DNA of 31,796 nucleotides, taken from a virus. Under the pieces are notes generated by a model. That model did not search any database, was not told the origin of the DNA, and worked only from the letters and a program-made list of their open reading frames with translations. Of this stretch, positions 16,014 to 24,035 are shown in pieces (the first letter of the stretch is position 1; each line of letters begins with the position of its first letter). Made by a program: the position numbers and the translations under genes. The stretch is from positions 1 through 31,796 of IMG/VR virus record IMGVR_UViG_3300036770_006474. The stretch is one strand, 5' to 3'.

Positions 16014-16681
16014 TTGACACAATCTATCAGTTCGTAATCATGACGATAGGCCTCGGTAATTGCGGCCCTGAGTTCCGGGACTGCCTGGATGCGTTGTCGA
16101 AGGAATTGCTGTATCACCCTGGCATCTTCGTTGCGATCCCCTTGGTTGCGATCGAGATCTGCAGCAGGTGCTGTCAAACCCAGGTAGTCAGCAAAGACCA
16201 CGTCGAATCCGTCGTCAAGCATGAAATATCGTCGTGGAATCTCTGGCAATAGATCTTTTAAAAACCATGTCTGTGGCCACACATGATCATCAAAGGTTTC
16301 GAGATTGTCAAAGATCAATCTTTCTGTGAGCCAGTCATACTGTTCAACGAATTCTTTGCCGGTCCTGCGTTGGAAATGTTCACTGGGTCCGTGCTTGGTG
16401 TAAAAAAATCTAGACCCATTCAACACCCAACCACACGCATACTGAGCGAAGCCACTCAACCATCTCTGCACAGGATCTCGCAGCACCACGATCACTTTCT
16501 GTAGTGTGTCATGATGGTGAGTGTCAGTCAAGGTATGCACATGCCACCCACCAGATCGGTGGGTCCAATCCAGGATGAAACTGCTGGCGTTTTTGGGGAT
16601 ATCCACGATGAATCGTTGATGCGATCGATCGACGAGACCAGATCCAAATTGATATCCTCTGCGATCGCTGTTGGGAATCAC
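16004..16681 (-). CDS. PAPS-dependent sulfotransferase-family protein
   Basis: A 225-residue protein with both PAPS-binding blocks of the sulfotransferase family: a 5'-phosphosulfate loop FIVDIPKNASSF (24-35) and a 3'-phosphate block VVLRDPVQRWLSGF (65-78). The rest is divergent. It would move sulfate to a hydroxyl or amine of a carbohydrate, small molecule or base. It starts with GTG in a GTGA overlap with the clamp gene stop; no better start exists. The overlap with dpdA means the two are co-translated. No PAPS synthesis gene is visible, so it would rely on the host supply. The acceptor is unknown. Confidence 0.78.
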   Translation of the reverse strand: MIPNSDRRGYQFGSGLVDRSHQRFIVDIPKNASSFILDWTHRSGGWHVHTLTDTHHHDTLQKVIVVLRDPVQRWLSGFAQYACGWVLNGSRFFYTKHGPSEHFQRRTGKEFVEQYDWLTERLIFDNLETFDDHVWPQTWFLKDLLPEIPRRYFMLDDGFDVVFADYLGLTAPAADLDRNQGDRNEDARVIQQFLRQRIQAVPELRAAITEAYRHDYELIDCVKCQ

Positions 16682-17409
16682 TTGGTCTGTGCGGGCAGGA
16701 TGTAGTTGTATTCGGCGATGCCGGAGTTTACAGTGATCTGCGCAGCACCATCATCGGAGATGCGCACGATCTTGTCTCCGGTGAGATCCAGGATGGAAAT
16801 CACCTGCTTCACGGGCCATGACCAAGCACGCTTGAGCTCGCCTGTGACTGCAGGATGGAACACGAATTCTCCGGCATGTGTTGAATGATCACCAAACATG
16901 AATTTGAGATCGCCTGCATCGGTCTTGGTCTGGAACGTGCTTTCTTCTGCGTTGGCTTGTGCCTGCATCTTCATGCGCTGGATACCAGCGATGGTGGGCT
17001 CAAACTCGATGTTCCAGTTAGCACCGCGAAACTTGGCAGTTTTCAGTTTCTCTGCCACGATCTCTGCGGTCATGAACCGGTAGTCGTTCTTGAAGTCTCC
17101 GGCAGCATTCTTGAAATGCAGCCCCACTGGTGCCTGTTCGCCGTTGCGTTCCTGGCGGCGCACTGTGATGTCTGCGTTCTCCCGATATTCCTGCAGGTTC
17201 AGCAGGATCTTGAGTTTGACCAGATTGGGCATGCCGAATGTGCCCATGAAGTCGGCCACTGGTGTGAGGAATCGGCCTTGCACCACTACCGAACGATCTT
17301 CAGCGATGCCGTCGATCACGGTTTCTTTGGCGGTGCCAGTGATCTTCACCAGATCGATGCAGCCAAGATCGTGTGTGTGTTCTACTAGGTCAAGCAAATA
17401 GTCTCTCAT
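16678..17409 (-). CDS. 45: gp45-like DNA polymerase sliding clamp
   Basis: A 243-residue protein, close to T4 gp45 (228). There is a two-lobed pattern: VVVQGRFLTPVADFMGTFGM early, and a C-terminal half ending PVKQVISILDLTGDKIVRIS and ITVNSGIAEYNYILPAQTK, the strand-rich close of a clamp subunit. Similarity to T4 itself is weak by eye, but the phage-type C-terminus and the location one gene after the polymerase fit. The polymerase ends NLFDFQ, like the clamp-binding tail of RB69 gp43. In T4 the trimeric clamp tethers the polymerase and activates late transcription. GGAG is 6 nt before the ATG, with a promoter-like sequence in the 38-nt gap. No clamp-loader genes are in the window. Confidence 0.78.
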   Translation of the reverse strand: MRDYLLDLVEHTHDLGCIDLVKITGTAKETVIDGIAEDRSVVVQGRFLTPVADFMGTFGMPNLVKLKILLNLQEYRENADITVRRQERNGEQAPVGLHFKNAAGDFKNDYRFMTAEIVAEKLKTAKFRGANWNIEFEPTIAGIQRMKMQAQANAEESTFQTKTDAGDLKFMFGDHSTHAGEFVFHPAVTGELKRAWSWPVKQVISILDLTGDKIVRISDDGAAQITVNSGIAEYNYILPAQTK

Positions 17410-17434
17410 GGGTTTCTCCGTTGGTTGATACTAC

Positions 17435-17464
17435 TATATAGATCATTTTAAGAATTAGCGACAA
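17435..17464 (-). promoter_or_regulatory. possible promoter for the sliding clamp gene
   Basis: Minus-strand TTGTCG (17459-17464) in the last codons of the upstream gene, an 18-nt spacer, and TATATA (17435-17440) in the 38-nt gap before the clamp gene. Four of six matches in each box; moderate at best. The gap itself, rare in this tightly packed stretch, is the main support. Confidence 0.3.
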
Positions 17465-18392
17465 TTTTGGCTAGGCTCTGACCACCGCGCACACTGGTCA
17501 ACTCACCTGATCGGCGCATTTCCAACCAGGTGTTGCTGTTGTCGATGTCGTAGCGCTGCAGTATTTCGAATCCCAGGCTCTGCGCTAAAGAGATCAACAT
17601 CATGCCTGGCGTATAGCACATGAAATGGCGTTCTGCCAATTCTACTCCGCCCCAGCGATCGCAGTCATTGAAAGTCAAGGCCACTACCCCACCCGGTTTT
17701 AACTTGCGATAGATATCGGCCAGATACAATCGGATCAGTTCAAAAGGTTTGAAATGGAAAAAATTCATGACCAGGCAGAACCCAAATTGATTATCTGGTA
17801 AATCTCGCAGCACTCGGCCTTCAGCATCAGTCTCGCGTAGCACATAGAGTCGGAGTCTGCGTTGGTATTCGGCAGGAAATTGTTTGGTTGCGGGATCTAA
17901 AAGGCTGGGCCTGATGTCTAGGAGATACAGCGGATCACTGCCCACCATCAATGGCAACCATTCGCCGGCACCAGGTCGTATTACCATGGCTGCATGATGC
18001 CAGTCACTGTGAAGACCGATGCGTGACGTGAGATAGCGTTGTACCGAAGGTTCCAATGCAGATCGACGATCCAGGATGTGCTGATCGCTGTCATTAAGCA
18101 TTTCTTGATCGTGCAATCTATAACTTTCTGCAAAGTAACCAGGTTGCATGCCTTCTATCAGGGCCACGAGATCTTGCCGGGTATCTGCGATATGATCTCG
18201 AAATGATTGTATGGCCGCAGCGGCCTGCGCACGATCCTGTGCCAGTTGATTTAAGCGCGCGGTGAGGCTGGGTTGTCCTTCTGACACCACTCTTGACAAT
18301 TCTCCCAGTTCTCGATCACACACCGCAGCTGGATCCGGCAGAGGTTGTGCATCAATTGAGTTGAGATAGTATACTAACTGACTTAGTTTCAT
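17448..18392 (-). CDS. methyltransferase-like protein with N-terminal helical domain
   Basis: A 314-residue protein. Residues 1-125 are mostly helical and Ala/Gln/Arg-rich with no recognised family. From about 135 the sequence follows a class I methyltransferase: VIRPGAGEWLPLMVG (motif I, 137-151), LYLLDIRP with acidic D159, NQFGFCLVMNFFHF, then YRKLKPGGVVALTFNDCD and a late beta-hairpin region. The glycine loop is slightly unusual (R-P-G-A-G). It overlaps the polymerase by 4 nt (ATGA) and lies between polymerase and clamp, where T4 has clamp loader and regA, so it is either a newcomer or a replication-linked modifying enzyme. The substrate is unknown. Confidence 0.65.
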   Translation of the reverse strand: MKLSQLVYYLNSIDAQPLPDPAAVCDRELGELSRVVSEGQPSLTARLNQLAQDRAQAAAAIQSFRDHIADTRQDLVALIEGMQPGYFAESYRLHDQEMLNDSDQHILDRRSALEPSVQRYLTSRIGLHSDWHHAAMVIRPGAGEWLPLMVGSDPLYLLDIRPSLLDPATKQFPAEYQRRLRLYVLRETDAEGRVLRDLPDNQFGFCLVMNFFHFKPFELIRLYLADIYRKLKPGGVVALTFNDCDRWGGVELAERHFMCYTPGMMLISLAQSLGFEILQRYDIDNSNTWLEMRRSGELTSVRGGQSLAKIVANS

Positions 18393-21049
18393 TGGAAATC
18401 AAACAGGTTCTGGAATGTGTTTTCTGTGTTGGTTGCGCTGACTAGATCCCAGTCCAGCACACCTAGGAGGTTGTCGATCTTTTGATCCACCACAGTGGCC
18501 TCCATTTCTGCATCATCAAACGGCAGTTCGCGGAACCACTGTGGCAAGTGCAGTTCGTCTGTGGGATAGGCGATCGAAGTCCAGCCCAGGGCATTGGGTT
18601 TCAGTTTGCACACGATGGCTTTCATTCCGTCCACGATCTGCATGCTGTAGTTGTCAGAGTTCATCCGGCGCATGGTGTTCCAGTTCATGCCTGCCCTGAC
18701 ATGGCCTGGCATGTTGGCACGACCTTCGCGTTCTTCCTTTTTGGAATATTGGGTGAGATTGTTCACGCGCTTGGGTGATCCTTTCTCCCAACCAGGACGT
18801 TCCGCAAAAGCATATTTGAAATCACGGATTTTTTCTACAATGGCATCTCTGGTGACACCGGTCAAGACATCGTTCAGCACTTCGCTTAAGAAGTCCTGGA
18901 TGATCTTGGGCGTGTCAGATCGTTTGAGATCCAGCCCCATGGCCTTGACCTTTCCGGGGCTGCCGTTGACATCTACTCGCCGACCTTCTTTGTCAATGAT
19001 CATCACAGCGTAGCGTTTCTTGGTGATGAACAGACCGCGAGAGGCTACCACCTCTCGACCGCCACGGATCACTTCGCCCATCTCACGTGGCACATGGAAC
19101 GCACGTTCCATGAATCCTGGAAAACTCTGATTTACTTGTTCGGCAATGGAATCGTACAGAGCAATGCAGGTCTCCTTTGACCATTCCATGCGGCCTGCTT
19201 CTACATCGGCACGCAGTACGGGCCATGCTGAGAAATAGCACGAATCTGTGTCACCGTAGATAATGGCCTCGCCCACATGGTCATATTTTCCCGTGATGCA
19301 TTCATTCACATGGGCATCCATGTGTTGCGCGATGGACCTGCCCGTGAGTGTAGTTGATTGTCCGATGCGTTTGTCAAAGAATCTGCAGCCGGGATTCAAG
19401 ATCGCGCCGTATAAGCTGTTCAAGTTGATCTTTTTCACCAACTGGCGTTTGTCCCAGTACTCTTCGTCTTCCGGAGTGGTGCACTCTTTCAGCTTCTTCT
19501 GCATGTCTTTGCGTTCTGCATACCAGCGTTTGAGCAGGCCCGGGATCACGGCTTCTGTTTCGTAGGTGAATATGGTGCCATTGGCAGTGAGCATCCAGGG
19601 CTGATTCGAGTCAAAGATCATGCGCCAAACTTCTGCGGCCGAGTGCACAGATTCATCTCCATCCTGCCAGTCTATGGTGATCTCTGTACCGCGCTGTTGT
19701 TCCATCACAGCGGTATACTCCAAGGTACCAAACAGGCCTTCCCAGGCCGCTGCGAAACTGCTGCCACCACGCTGTTTGTCCGCGATGTAACGGTCGGTCA
19801 TGGTGGGTCTCAGTTGCCCCACGATGGTCTCTGGGCCCATGTTCAAGGCTCGGATTGCGGAAGGATACAGGCTGTTGATGTCGATGGATCCCACCCAGTC
19901 GTGCATGCCTTTCTTGGGGTAGGCCACATAGGCGCCTGCGGCCTGTGTGTCATCGTCGGTGAGACGTTCTTTACGCACAGGCACTACCATGCCACGTTCG
20001 TGGGCCTCGTTGATGATGGCCTGTTCGGTCACTGCCACAGCACCCATGGTGGTGGGCAGCAGCACAGTGTTCTCGTGCGCTAGAGTGTTTGCCAAATCCA
20101 GGAATCTCAGTTTACGGTCGATGTCCGCAAGACCGCGCACGTCTTGTCGGTTGTATTCGATGAAGGTTTTCCAGTTTTGATTGTAAAGCTGATCTAGTGT
20201 ACCTTCGAACTTGGTCTTGCCGCCAAGCTCCTCATACTCGAGGATGGCATCCAGACTGTAGGAGTGACGTTCTTCATAGGTGTATTTCCTGTACAGTTGC
20301 ATATAGTCGAGATGCACACGACCGATGAGATCGAACGTGATATTTTCTGCACCAAATCTCTCGAAGGTACGCTGCTTGGGCATCTGCTCCCATAGGCAGA
20401 AACGCCGGGTATCATCTTTTGACAGCACTCGGGTGGTGCGCTGTATGGTATAAGGGATGTCATAGCCCTCGGAGTTCCAGCCCGACAGCACATCCGCATC
20501 TTGGATAAGATTGAGGAAGGTGTCTAGGAGATCCGATTCTTCCCAAAACACAAAGGTATTAGGGAATTCGGCAGCGATCTCCGCTGCAGTTTCTTGGCTC
20601 ATGTGTCGCGGTGGCCGCACCAAGGTCACCAACTGATCCAGCCAGTCTAGATACACTGATATGGCCGTGATGGGATTGAATGGGTCTTCGGGTCGGCTGA
20701 ATCCGCGTTCGGGATCAAAGTCTACTTCAATGTCAAAGAACGCTGTGTGCAAGCGAGGAGCATCAATGCCTTTGTAGTTTTCTTCCAGGCATCGGAAGAT
20801 GGGATTGATGTCGGCCTCATACAGGGTCTTACCCTTCTGTATGGCCATTTCTTTGCGGAATTCTTTCGAGTTGCGTGTAGAAAAGCGCGCCACGGGCGTA
20901 CCAAAGATCGAACGGAACCGTCCGCGCGGATCATCATAGTAAAAGATATAGTTTGCGGGATGCTCTTCATAGTAGCGCTCGCCGTCGCGGCGGCCCACGA
21001 TGTGTATGCGATCTCGATCCCGATCGAACAGTGCGTCGATGTAACTCAT
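18389..21049 (-). CDS. 43: family-B DNA polymerase with 3'-5' exonuclease, T4 gp43-like
   Basis: A complete 886-residue replicative polymerase (T4 gp43 is 898). Exonuclease motifs: D106-I-E108 in AFFDIEVD, SGWNSEGYDIPY (189-200), and Y299-x3-D303 in EYNRQD. Polymerase motifs: A SIDINSLYPS (388-397), B KKINLNSLYG (539-548), C YGDTDS (598-603). All acidic catalytic residues are present, so proofreading and synthesis should both work. The C-terminal TFQNLFDFQ resembles the clamp-binding tail of RB69 gp43. The start forms ATGA with the SGNH-like gene stop and its end overlaps the methyltransferase gene. There is no intein or intron. This gene is the best marker that the contig is a T4-like phage; a polymerase able to copy 7-deazaguanine templates would be expected. 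Confidence 0.97.
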   Translation of the reverse strand: MSYIDALFDRDRDRIHIVGRRDGERYYEEHPANYIFYYDDPRGRFRSIFGTPVARFSTRNSKEFRKEMAIQKGKTLYEADINPIFRCLEENYKGIDAPRLHTAFFDIEVDFDPERGFSRPEDPFNPITAISVYLDWLDQLVTLVRPPRHMSQETAAEIAAEFPNTFVFWEESDLLDTFLNLIQDADVLSGWNSEGYDIPYTIQRTTRVLSKDDTRRFCLWEQMPKQRTFERFGAENITFDLIGRVHLDYMQLYRKYTYEERHSYSLDAILEYEELGGKTKFEGTLDQLYNQNWKTFIEYNRQDVRGLADIDRKLRFLDLANTLAHENTVLLPTTMGAVAVTEQAIINEAHERGMVVPVRKERLTDDDTQAAGAYVAYPKKGMHDWVGSIDINSLYPSAIRALNMGPETIVGQLRPTMTDRYIADKQRGGSSFAAAWEGLFGTLEYTAVMEQQRGTEITIDWQDGDESVHSAAEVWRMIFDSNQPWMLTANGTIFTYETEAVIPGLLKRWYAERKDMQKKLKECTTPEDEEYWDKRQLVKKINLNSLYGAILNPGCRFFDKRIGQSTTLTGRSIAQHMDAHVNECITGKYDHVGEAIIYGDTDSCYFSAWPVLRADVEAGRMEWSKETCIALYDSIAEQVNQSFPGFMERAFHVPREMGEVIRGGREVVASRGLFITKKRYAVMIIDKEGRRVDVNGSPGKVKAMGLDLKRSDTPKIIQDFLSEVLNDVLTGVTRDAIVEKIRDFKYAFAERPGWEKGSPKRVNNLTQYSKKEEREGRANMPGHVRAGMNWNTMRRMNSDNYSMQIVDGMKAIVCKLKPNALGWTSIAYPTDELHLPQWFRELPFDDAEMEATVVDQKIDNLLGVLDWDLVSATNTENTFQNLFDFQ

Positions 21050-21780
21050 CGTATATAACTTAGTTCAACTAACTTAGGTATCAAAATATCGTCTACCCAA
21101 ATAGAGTGCGCCGAAGTCTTGGGATGATTTTTATCAAACCATTCTGTATTTCTGTCTGAACAAAATCCATAAAATCCTTGATGTTTACTGTTGCTGACAA
21201 ATTTCTCTTGATCGATTTGGTCGAAAATTTCAGGCACGATGTCGACGGCTCCCACATGGTAATGTAGTGGCATGACCAGAGGGAAAGACGAGGCCATGAC
21301 ATATTTTATTTTGCGAGTTTGTAAGTATAACTGAGAACTAATAATATTGCAATACCAATCATGAGTGGCCTTATGCGCACTGTAAAAAAATTTAAACCAT
21401 TTGTGTTTAAATCCACGAGGAACACTACCATTACAGTTGAATCCTGCATCAACCCGATAGATTCCATGATAATCAATAAATTTAGGTTGGACGCCATCTG
21501 GCCAAGATGCAGTGTTTATATCATTGACAAGATGTGGCACACTAGCATCTGTCCATAAATCAAATCTATCTGCACTGGGCCACATTATAACCACCAAAGA
21601 ATCATCTGGGCAAATGTCGGTGCTAGTAAACAATCTTTTCAATAAAAAATCTGAACCGGCCCCGCGCTCGGCACGATTTTCGAGTAGTGCCTGTAATCGA
21701 TCAGATAACAGATCGGCCCATGTTTTCTGATAATTGTCTTTGGTAAAACTACAGCCAAAAGTATAAATCTTTTTGATCAT
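21046..21780 (-). CDS. SGNH/GDSL-hydrolase-like phage protein
   Basis: A 244-residue protein starting MIKKIYTFGCSFTKDN; GCS with Ser11 matches SGNH block I, and the C-terminal NHPKTSAHSIWVDDILIPKL matches block V, where an acidic residue and His complete the site. The stretch DDSLVVIMWPSADRFDLW is a strand and loop of the same fold. Such phage proteins are common next to glycan genes and may act as esterases or deacetylases; activity is not proven. It overlaps the polymerase and the preceding glycosyltransferase-like gene by 4 nt each. The gene looks more AT-rich than the polymerase. Confidence 0.65.
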   Translation of the reverse strand: MIKKIYTFGCSFTKDNYQKTWADLLSDRLQALLENRAERGAGSDFLLKRLFTSTDICPDDSLVVIMWPSADRFDLWTDASVPHLVNDINTASWPDGVQPKFIDYHGIYRVDAGFNCNGSVPRGFKHKWFKFFYSAHKATHDWYCNIISSQLYLQTRKIKYVMASSFPLVMPLHYHVGAVDIVPEIFDQIDQEKFVSNSKHQGFYGFCSDRNTEWFDKNHPKTSAHSIWVDDILIPKLVELSYIR

Positions 21781-22757
21781 TTCAGCAGAGCCTGTTCGAA
21801 CGCACTATCTATGACGGACAAAATGTCCTCTTGCCAGTTCTGCTTCCATTTCGCTAGAATTTTCTTATTGTGTTGACACCCTTGCCACAGTCGATCGTTC
21901 AACGACGGAGTCATCTCAAGGTCAACCAAGGACTTGGCCTGCTCGATTATTTTATCAATTACCGGAGAGGCATTTTCAGATGTATCGATTTCGTTGTAGG
22001 AATGATCGATCACATCGTCGAATACTTCAAACCCCATGTCTCTGAGTTTTTGTACACATCCAGTCGCTGCAAACAACATCCAAGGTCTCGGAGTCTGTAA
22101 TGCTCTAAATGTCTTTTCGCTTAAAACTTTTGCATCAGTTCTTTCGAAGTAAGTTTCGACTATGATGCCGAATTTAGATTGTGCCGACAATGTGAACAGA
22201 TCGATTTGCGGATCAAAACTTTTATATGGTACGATTTTATCTAACTGTGGTTTAATAGAGTGAAATGATGACAAATACAATTCGTGATATCGATCAAATA
22301 TATCTTTGGAAGAGGTCTCAGGATAATCCAATTTCTGCCTTACTTCCATGTTAAACGATACATGCCCACGTTGGAGCAATGTGTTAGAATAAAGAAGATA
22401 AAACCACGTTTGCCTAATAGGGTCTATCCTATTAAGGAAACAGTTGAAATCTTTTGTTATCGCAGTGTCTACTTGGTGTTCGCTGTGGTACATTCCATAT
22501 AAACTGGACGGCAGTTGGAAAACTGTGACATTATCAGCAACATTTTCGATCGTGTGTTCTGAAATCACATAAAACTTTTTATCGGTCCTAGAAAAATCTT
22601 CAATCTCCTGACGCGAGAATGCATCTATCAAGTATGACTGCAGGTGAACAGGCTTGCGTCGTTTACGAAGAATCCGATTTTTTTCACCGACCAAAGAATG
22701 GATCCAGTCCTGGGCACCGCGCCACTGACGGTTCCACGCTACATCAATGGGGGACAC
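21777..22757 (-). CDS. predicted glycosyltransferase-like protein, TEKT-motif family, copy B
   Basis: A 326-residue protein if it starts at the GTG at 22757, one nt after the stop of the small upstream gene. A longer frame to 22826 exists but is that gene read in another frame. The C-terminal third (FGIIVETYFERTDAKVLSEK, then KLRDMGFEVFDDVIDHSYNE) aligns with copies A and C; S-E-K-T replaces T-E-K-T. The N-terminal part (NCFLNRIDPIRQTWFYLLYS) has the look of the nucleotide-sugar-family proteins found in phages and large viruses. Transferase activity is a guess. The gene is AT-rich compared with the polymerase. The start is uncertain because no ribosome site is clear. Confidence 0.55.
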   Translation of the reverse strand: MSPIDVAWNRQWRGAQDWIHSLVGEKNRILRKRRKPVHLQSYLIDAFSRQEIEDFSRTDKKFYVISEHTIENVADNVTVFQLPSSLYGMYHSEHQVDTAITKDFNCFLNRIDPIRQTWFYLLYSNTLLQRGHVSFNMEVRQKLDYPETSSKDIFDRYHELYLSSFHSIKPQLDKIVPYKSFDPQIDLFTLSAQSKFGIIVETYFERTDAKVLSEKTFRALQTPRPWMLFAATGCVQKLRDMGFEVFDDVIDHSYNEIDTSENASPVIDKIIEQAKSLVDLEMTPSLNDRLWQGCQHNKKILAKWKQNWQEDILSVIDSAFEQALLK

Positions 22758-22758
22758 G

Positions 22759-23019
22759 TCAGAGAGTTTTACCAACAGTGGTAAGGATTGTTTCCAACAA
22801 AGCATGGTCCTGCTGTTCCTTGCCAAATTCGGCCTTGTGCGCCAGGCGGATGGCTTTTTTTAGGATGTTGGGTTTGATCTCAATCTCTTCAGCCACGGCC
22901 TTGATGGTATCGCTCAGGCCACCGTTAAGCGTTTCGATCTCGTGCATGACCTGCATACCCTCGTTCACCATCTGCGTGAGTTTGGCCTTTTGTTCTGCTG
23001 AAAAATTGCGTGTGTCCAT
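22759..23019 (-). CDS. DsbA-like small dsDNA-binding/transcription-associated protein (T4-type)
   Basis: An 86-residue helical protein: MDTRNFSAEQKAKLTQMVNE, then a block with TLNGGLSDTIKAVAEEIEIK and NILKKAIRLAHKAEFGKEQ. Size and helical pattern resemble T4 DsbA and its relatives in aquatic T4-like phages, which bind double-stranded DNA and are tied to late transcription; the relation is judged by eye only. GGGAG lies 7 nt before the ATG, and the best promoter in the window lies directly upstream, so it should be strongly expressed. It heads the replication operon. Confidence 0.55.
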   Translation of the reverse strand: MDTRNFSAEQKAKLTQMVNEGMQVMHEIETLNGGLSDTIKAVAEEIEIKPNILKKAIRLAHKAEFGKEQQDHALLETILTTVGKTL

Positions 23020-23041
23020 GGTCGTTCTCCCTTAATGCAAA

Positions 23042-23070
23042 ACTATAACAGGGTTTTTGATCAAAGTCAA
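23042..23070 (-). promoter_or_regulatory. strong sigma70-like promoter for the replication operon
   Basis: Minus-strand TTGACT (23065-23070), exactly 17 nt, then TATAGT (23042-23047), five of six matches in each box with ideal spacing. The start would be near 23035, giving a short leader to the ATG at 23019. The spacer contains the perfect palindrome TTTGATCAAA, which could be an operator. The -35 box overlaps the stop of the preceding gene. Confidence 0.65.
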
Positions 23071-24035
23071 ACCTTGGTCTGTAAAAAATCCAGTATAGGC
23101 GAAATAACCCTCTGTTCAATGTTTCCATAAATCAAATCAAGATCAAAAAACCTGTCATGATTGTGCTTCAACTTGTGCTGCACAGATGGTTGATGCATTT
23201 TTTCAGCATCAAATTGCTGGACTTGTGTAACTACATGACGCATACGATCCTCTAACAGCGGCATGGTGTCATATCTTTCGTCAAACAGTTCTGGCCATGT
23301 TTCAAAACCAAATTCTCGCAGTTTAGCAAGCAAGCCGGGCCGGGCCACCAGCAAGAAAGGATGGTAATAAGCCAATGGCTTGCAGGTTTTTTCGGTCCAA
23401 AACAATGGTTGATTTTCTTCACAAGCCGATTCATTGACCAGGCTGAACCAAGTGCTGTCATACCACAAAGGTTCAAACCATCTTTGGTCTTCCAACGATT
23501 CTGCTGGTATTCCTGATAACCTACGGCCTTGGGCTACATAACTCCAAACAGCGCGGTCTAGTTGATCCCCCAACAAAGATACCATTTTATCACGAGCTTG
23601 TTTGTGTAATCTCATAGGCATGAAAAAAGTCTGGCCAGGCCGGTCAGCACTACGCCGGTACTTAGAATACCCCCGGTCATGATACCAAGGACTCTCAAAA
23701 TACCAAAACCATTCAAAAACATTGACGTTCGCGAAATGCGGTGATTTTTCATCACTGCCCGTGAGCAGGATCACCTGGTCAGCCCAGGGTTGCAGCAACC
23801 CTATATCTGGAATAACGGACTCCTGCAGATTGTCTACTATGATTTTGCAGCCCTGTTCCAAACAAGGTATCATTGATTCACAGTCAAATGGCGCTCCAAA
23901 CAGTATGGGATCCACACTGTGATCGTCTTTGTTCCATGCACGTAGATCAAACCATCTTGACATAAGGTCATCAAAATAGTATGGGTTGAAAGAATTGTGT
24001 TCTTTGGTATATCTCAGGGTGATATTTGCGCTCAT
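23067..24035 (-). CDS. predicted glycosyltransferase-like protein, TEKT-motif family, copy C
   Basis: A 322-residue protein from the ATG at 24035, which forms TGATG with the stop of the SAH hydrolase gene. The C-terminal third has FSLVNESACEENQPLFWTEK, then KLREFGFETWPELFDERYDT, matching copy A closely and copy B loosely. The N-terminal part (FGAPFDCESMIPCLEQGCKI) is unlike the other two, so the family shares a C-terminal catalytic-looking module with variable N-termini. It may transfer a sugar or related group. It is more AT-rich than the hydrolase before it. Confidence 0.55.
   Translation of the reverse strand: MSANITLRYTKEHNSFNPYYFDDLMSRWFDLRAWNKDDHSVDPILFGAPFDCESMIPCLEQGCKIIVDNLQESVIPDIGLLQPWADQVILLTGSDEKSPHFANVNVFEWFWYFESPWYHDRGYSKYRRSADRPGQTFFMPMRLHKQARDKMVSLLGDQLDRAVWSYVAQGRRLSGIPAESLEDQRWFEPLWYDSTWFSLVNESACEENQPLFWTEKTCKPLAYYHPFLLVARPGLLAKLREFGFETWPELFDERYDTMPLLEDRMRHVVTQVQQFDAEKMHQPSVQHKLKHNHDRFFDLDLIYGNIEQRVISPILDFLQTKV

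Noticed and set aside
22758-22826. A longer form of the 21777 gene starting at 22826
   Set aside because: The added part overlaps the DsbA-like gene, which has a strong ribosome site and promoter; the GTG at 22757 is a cleaner start.
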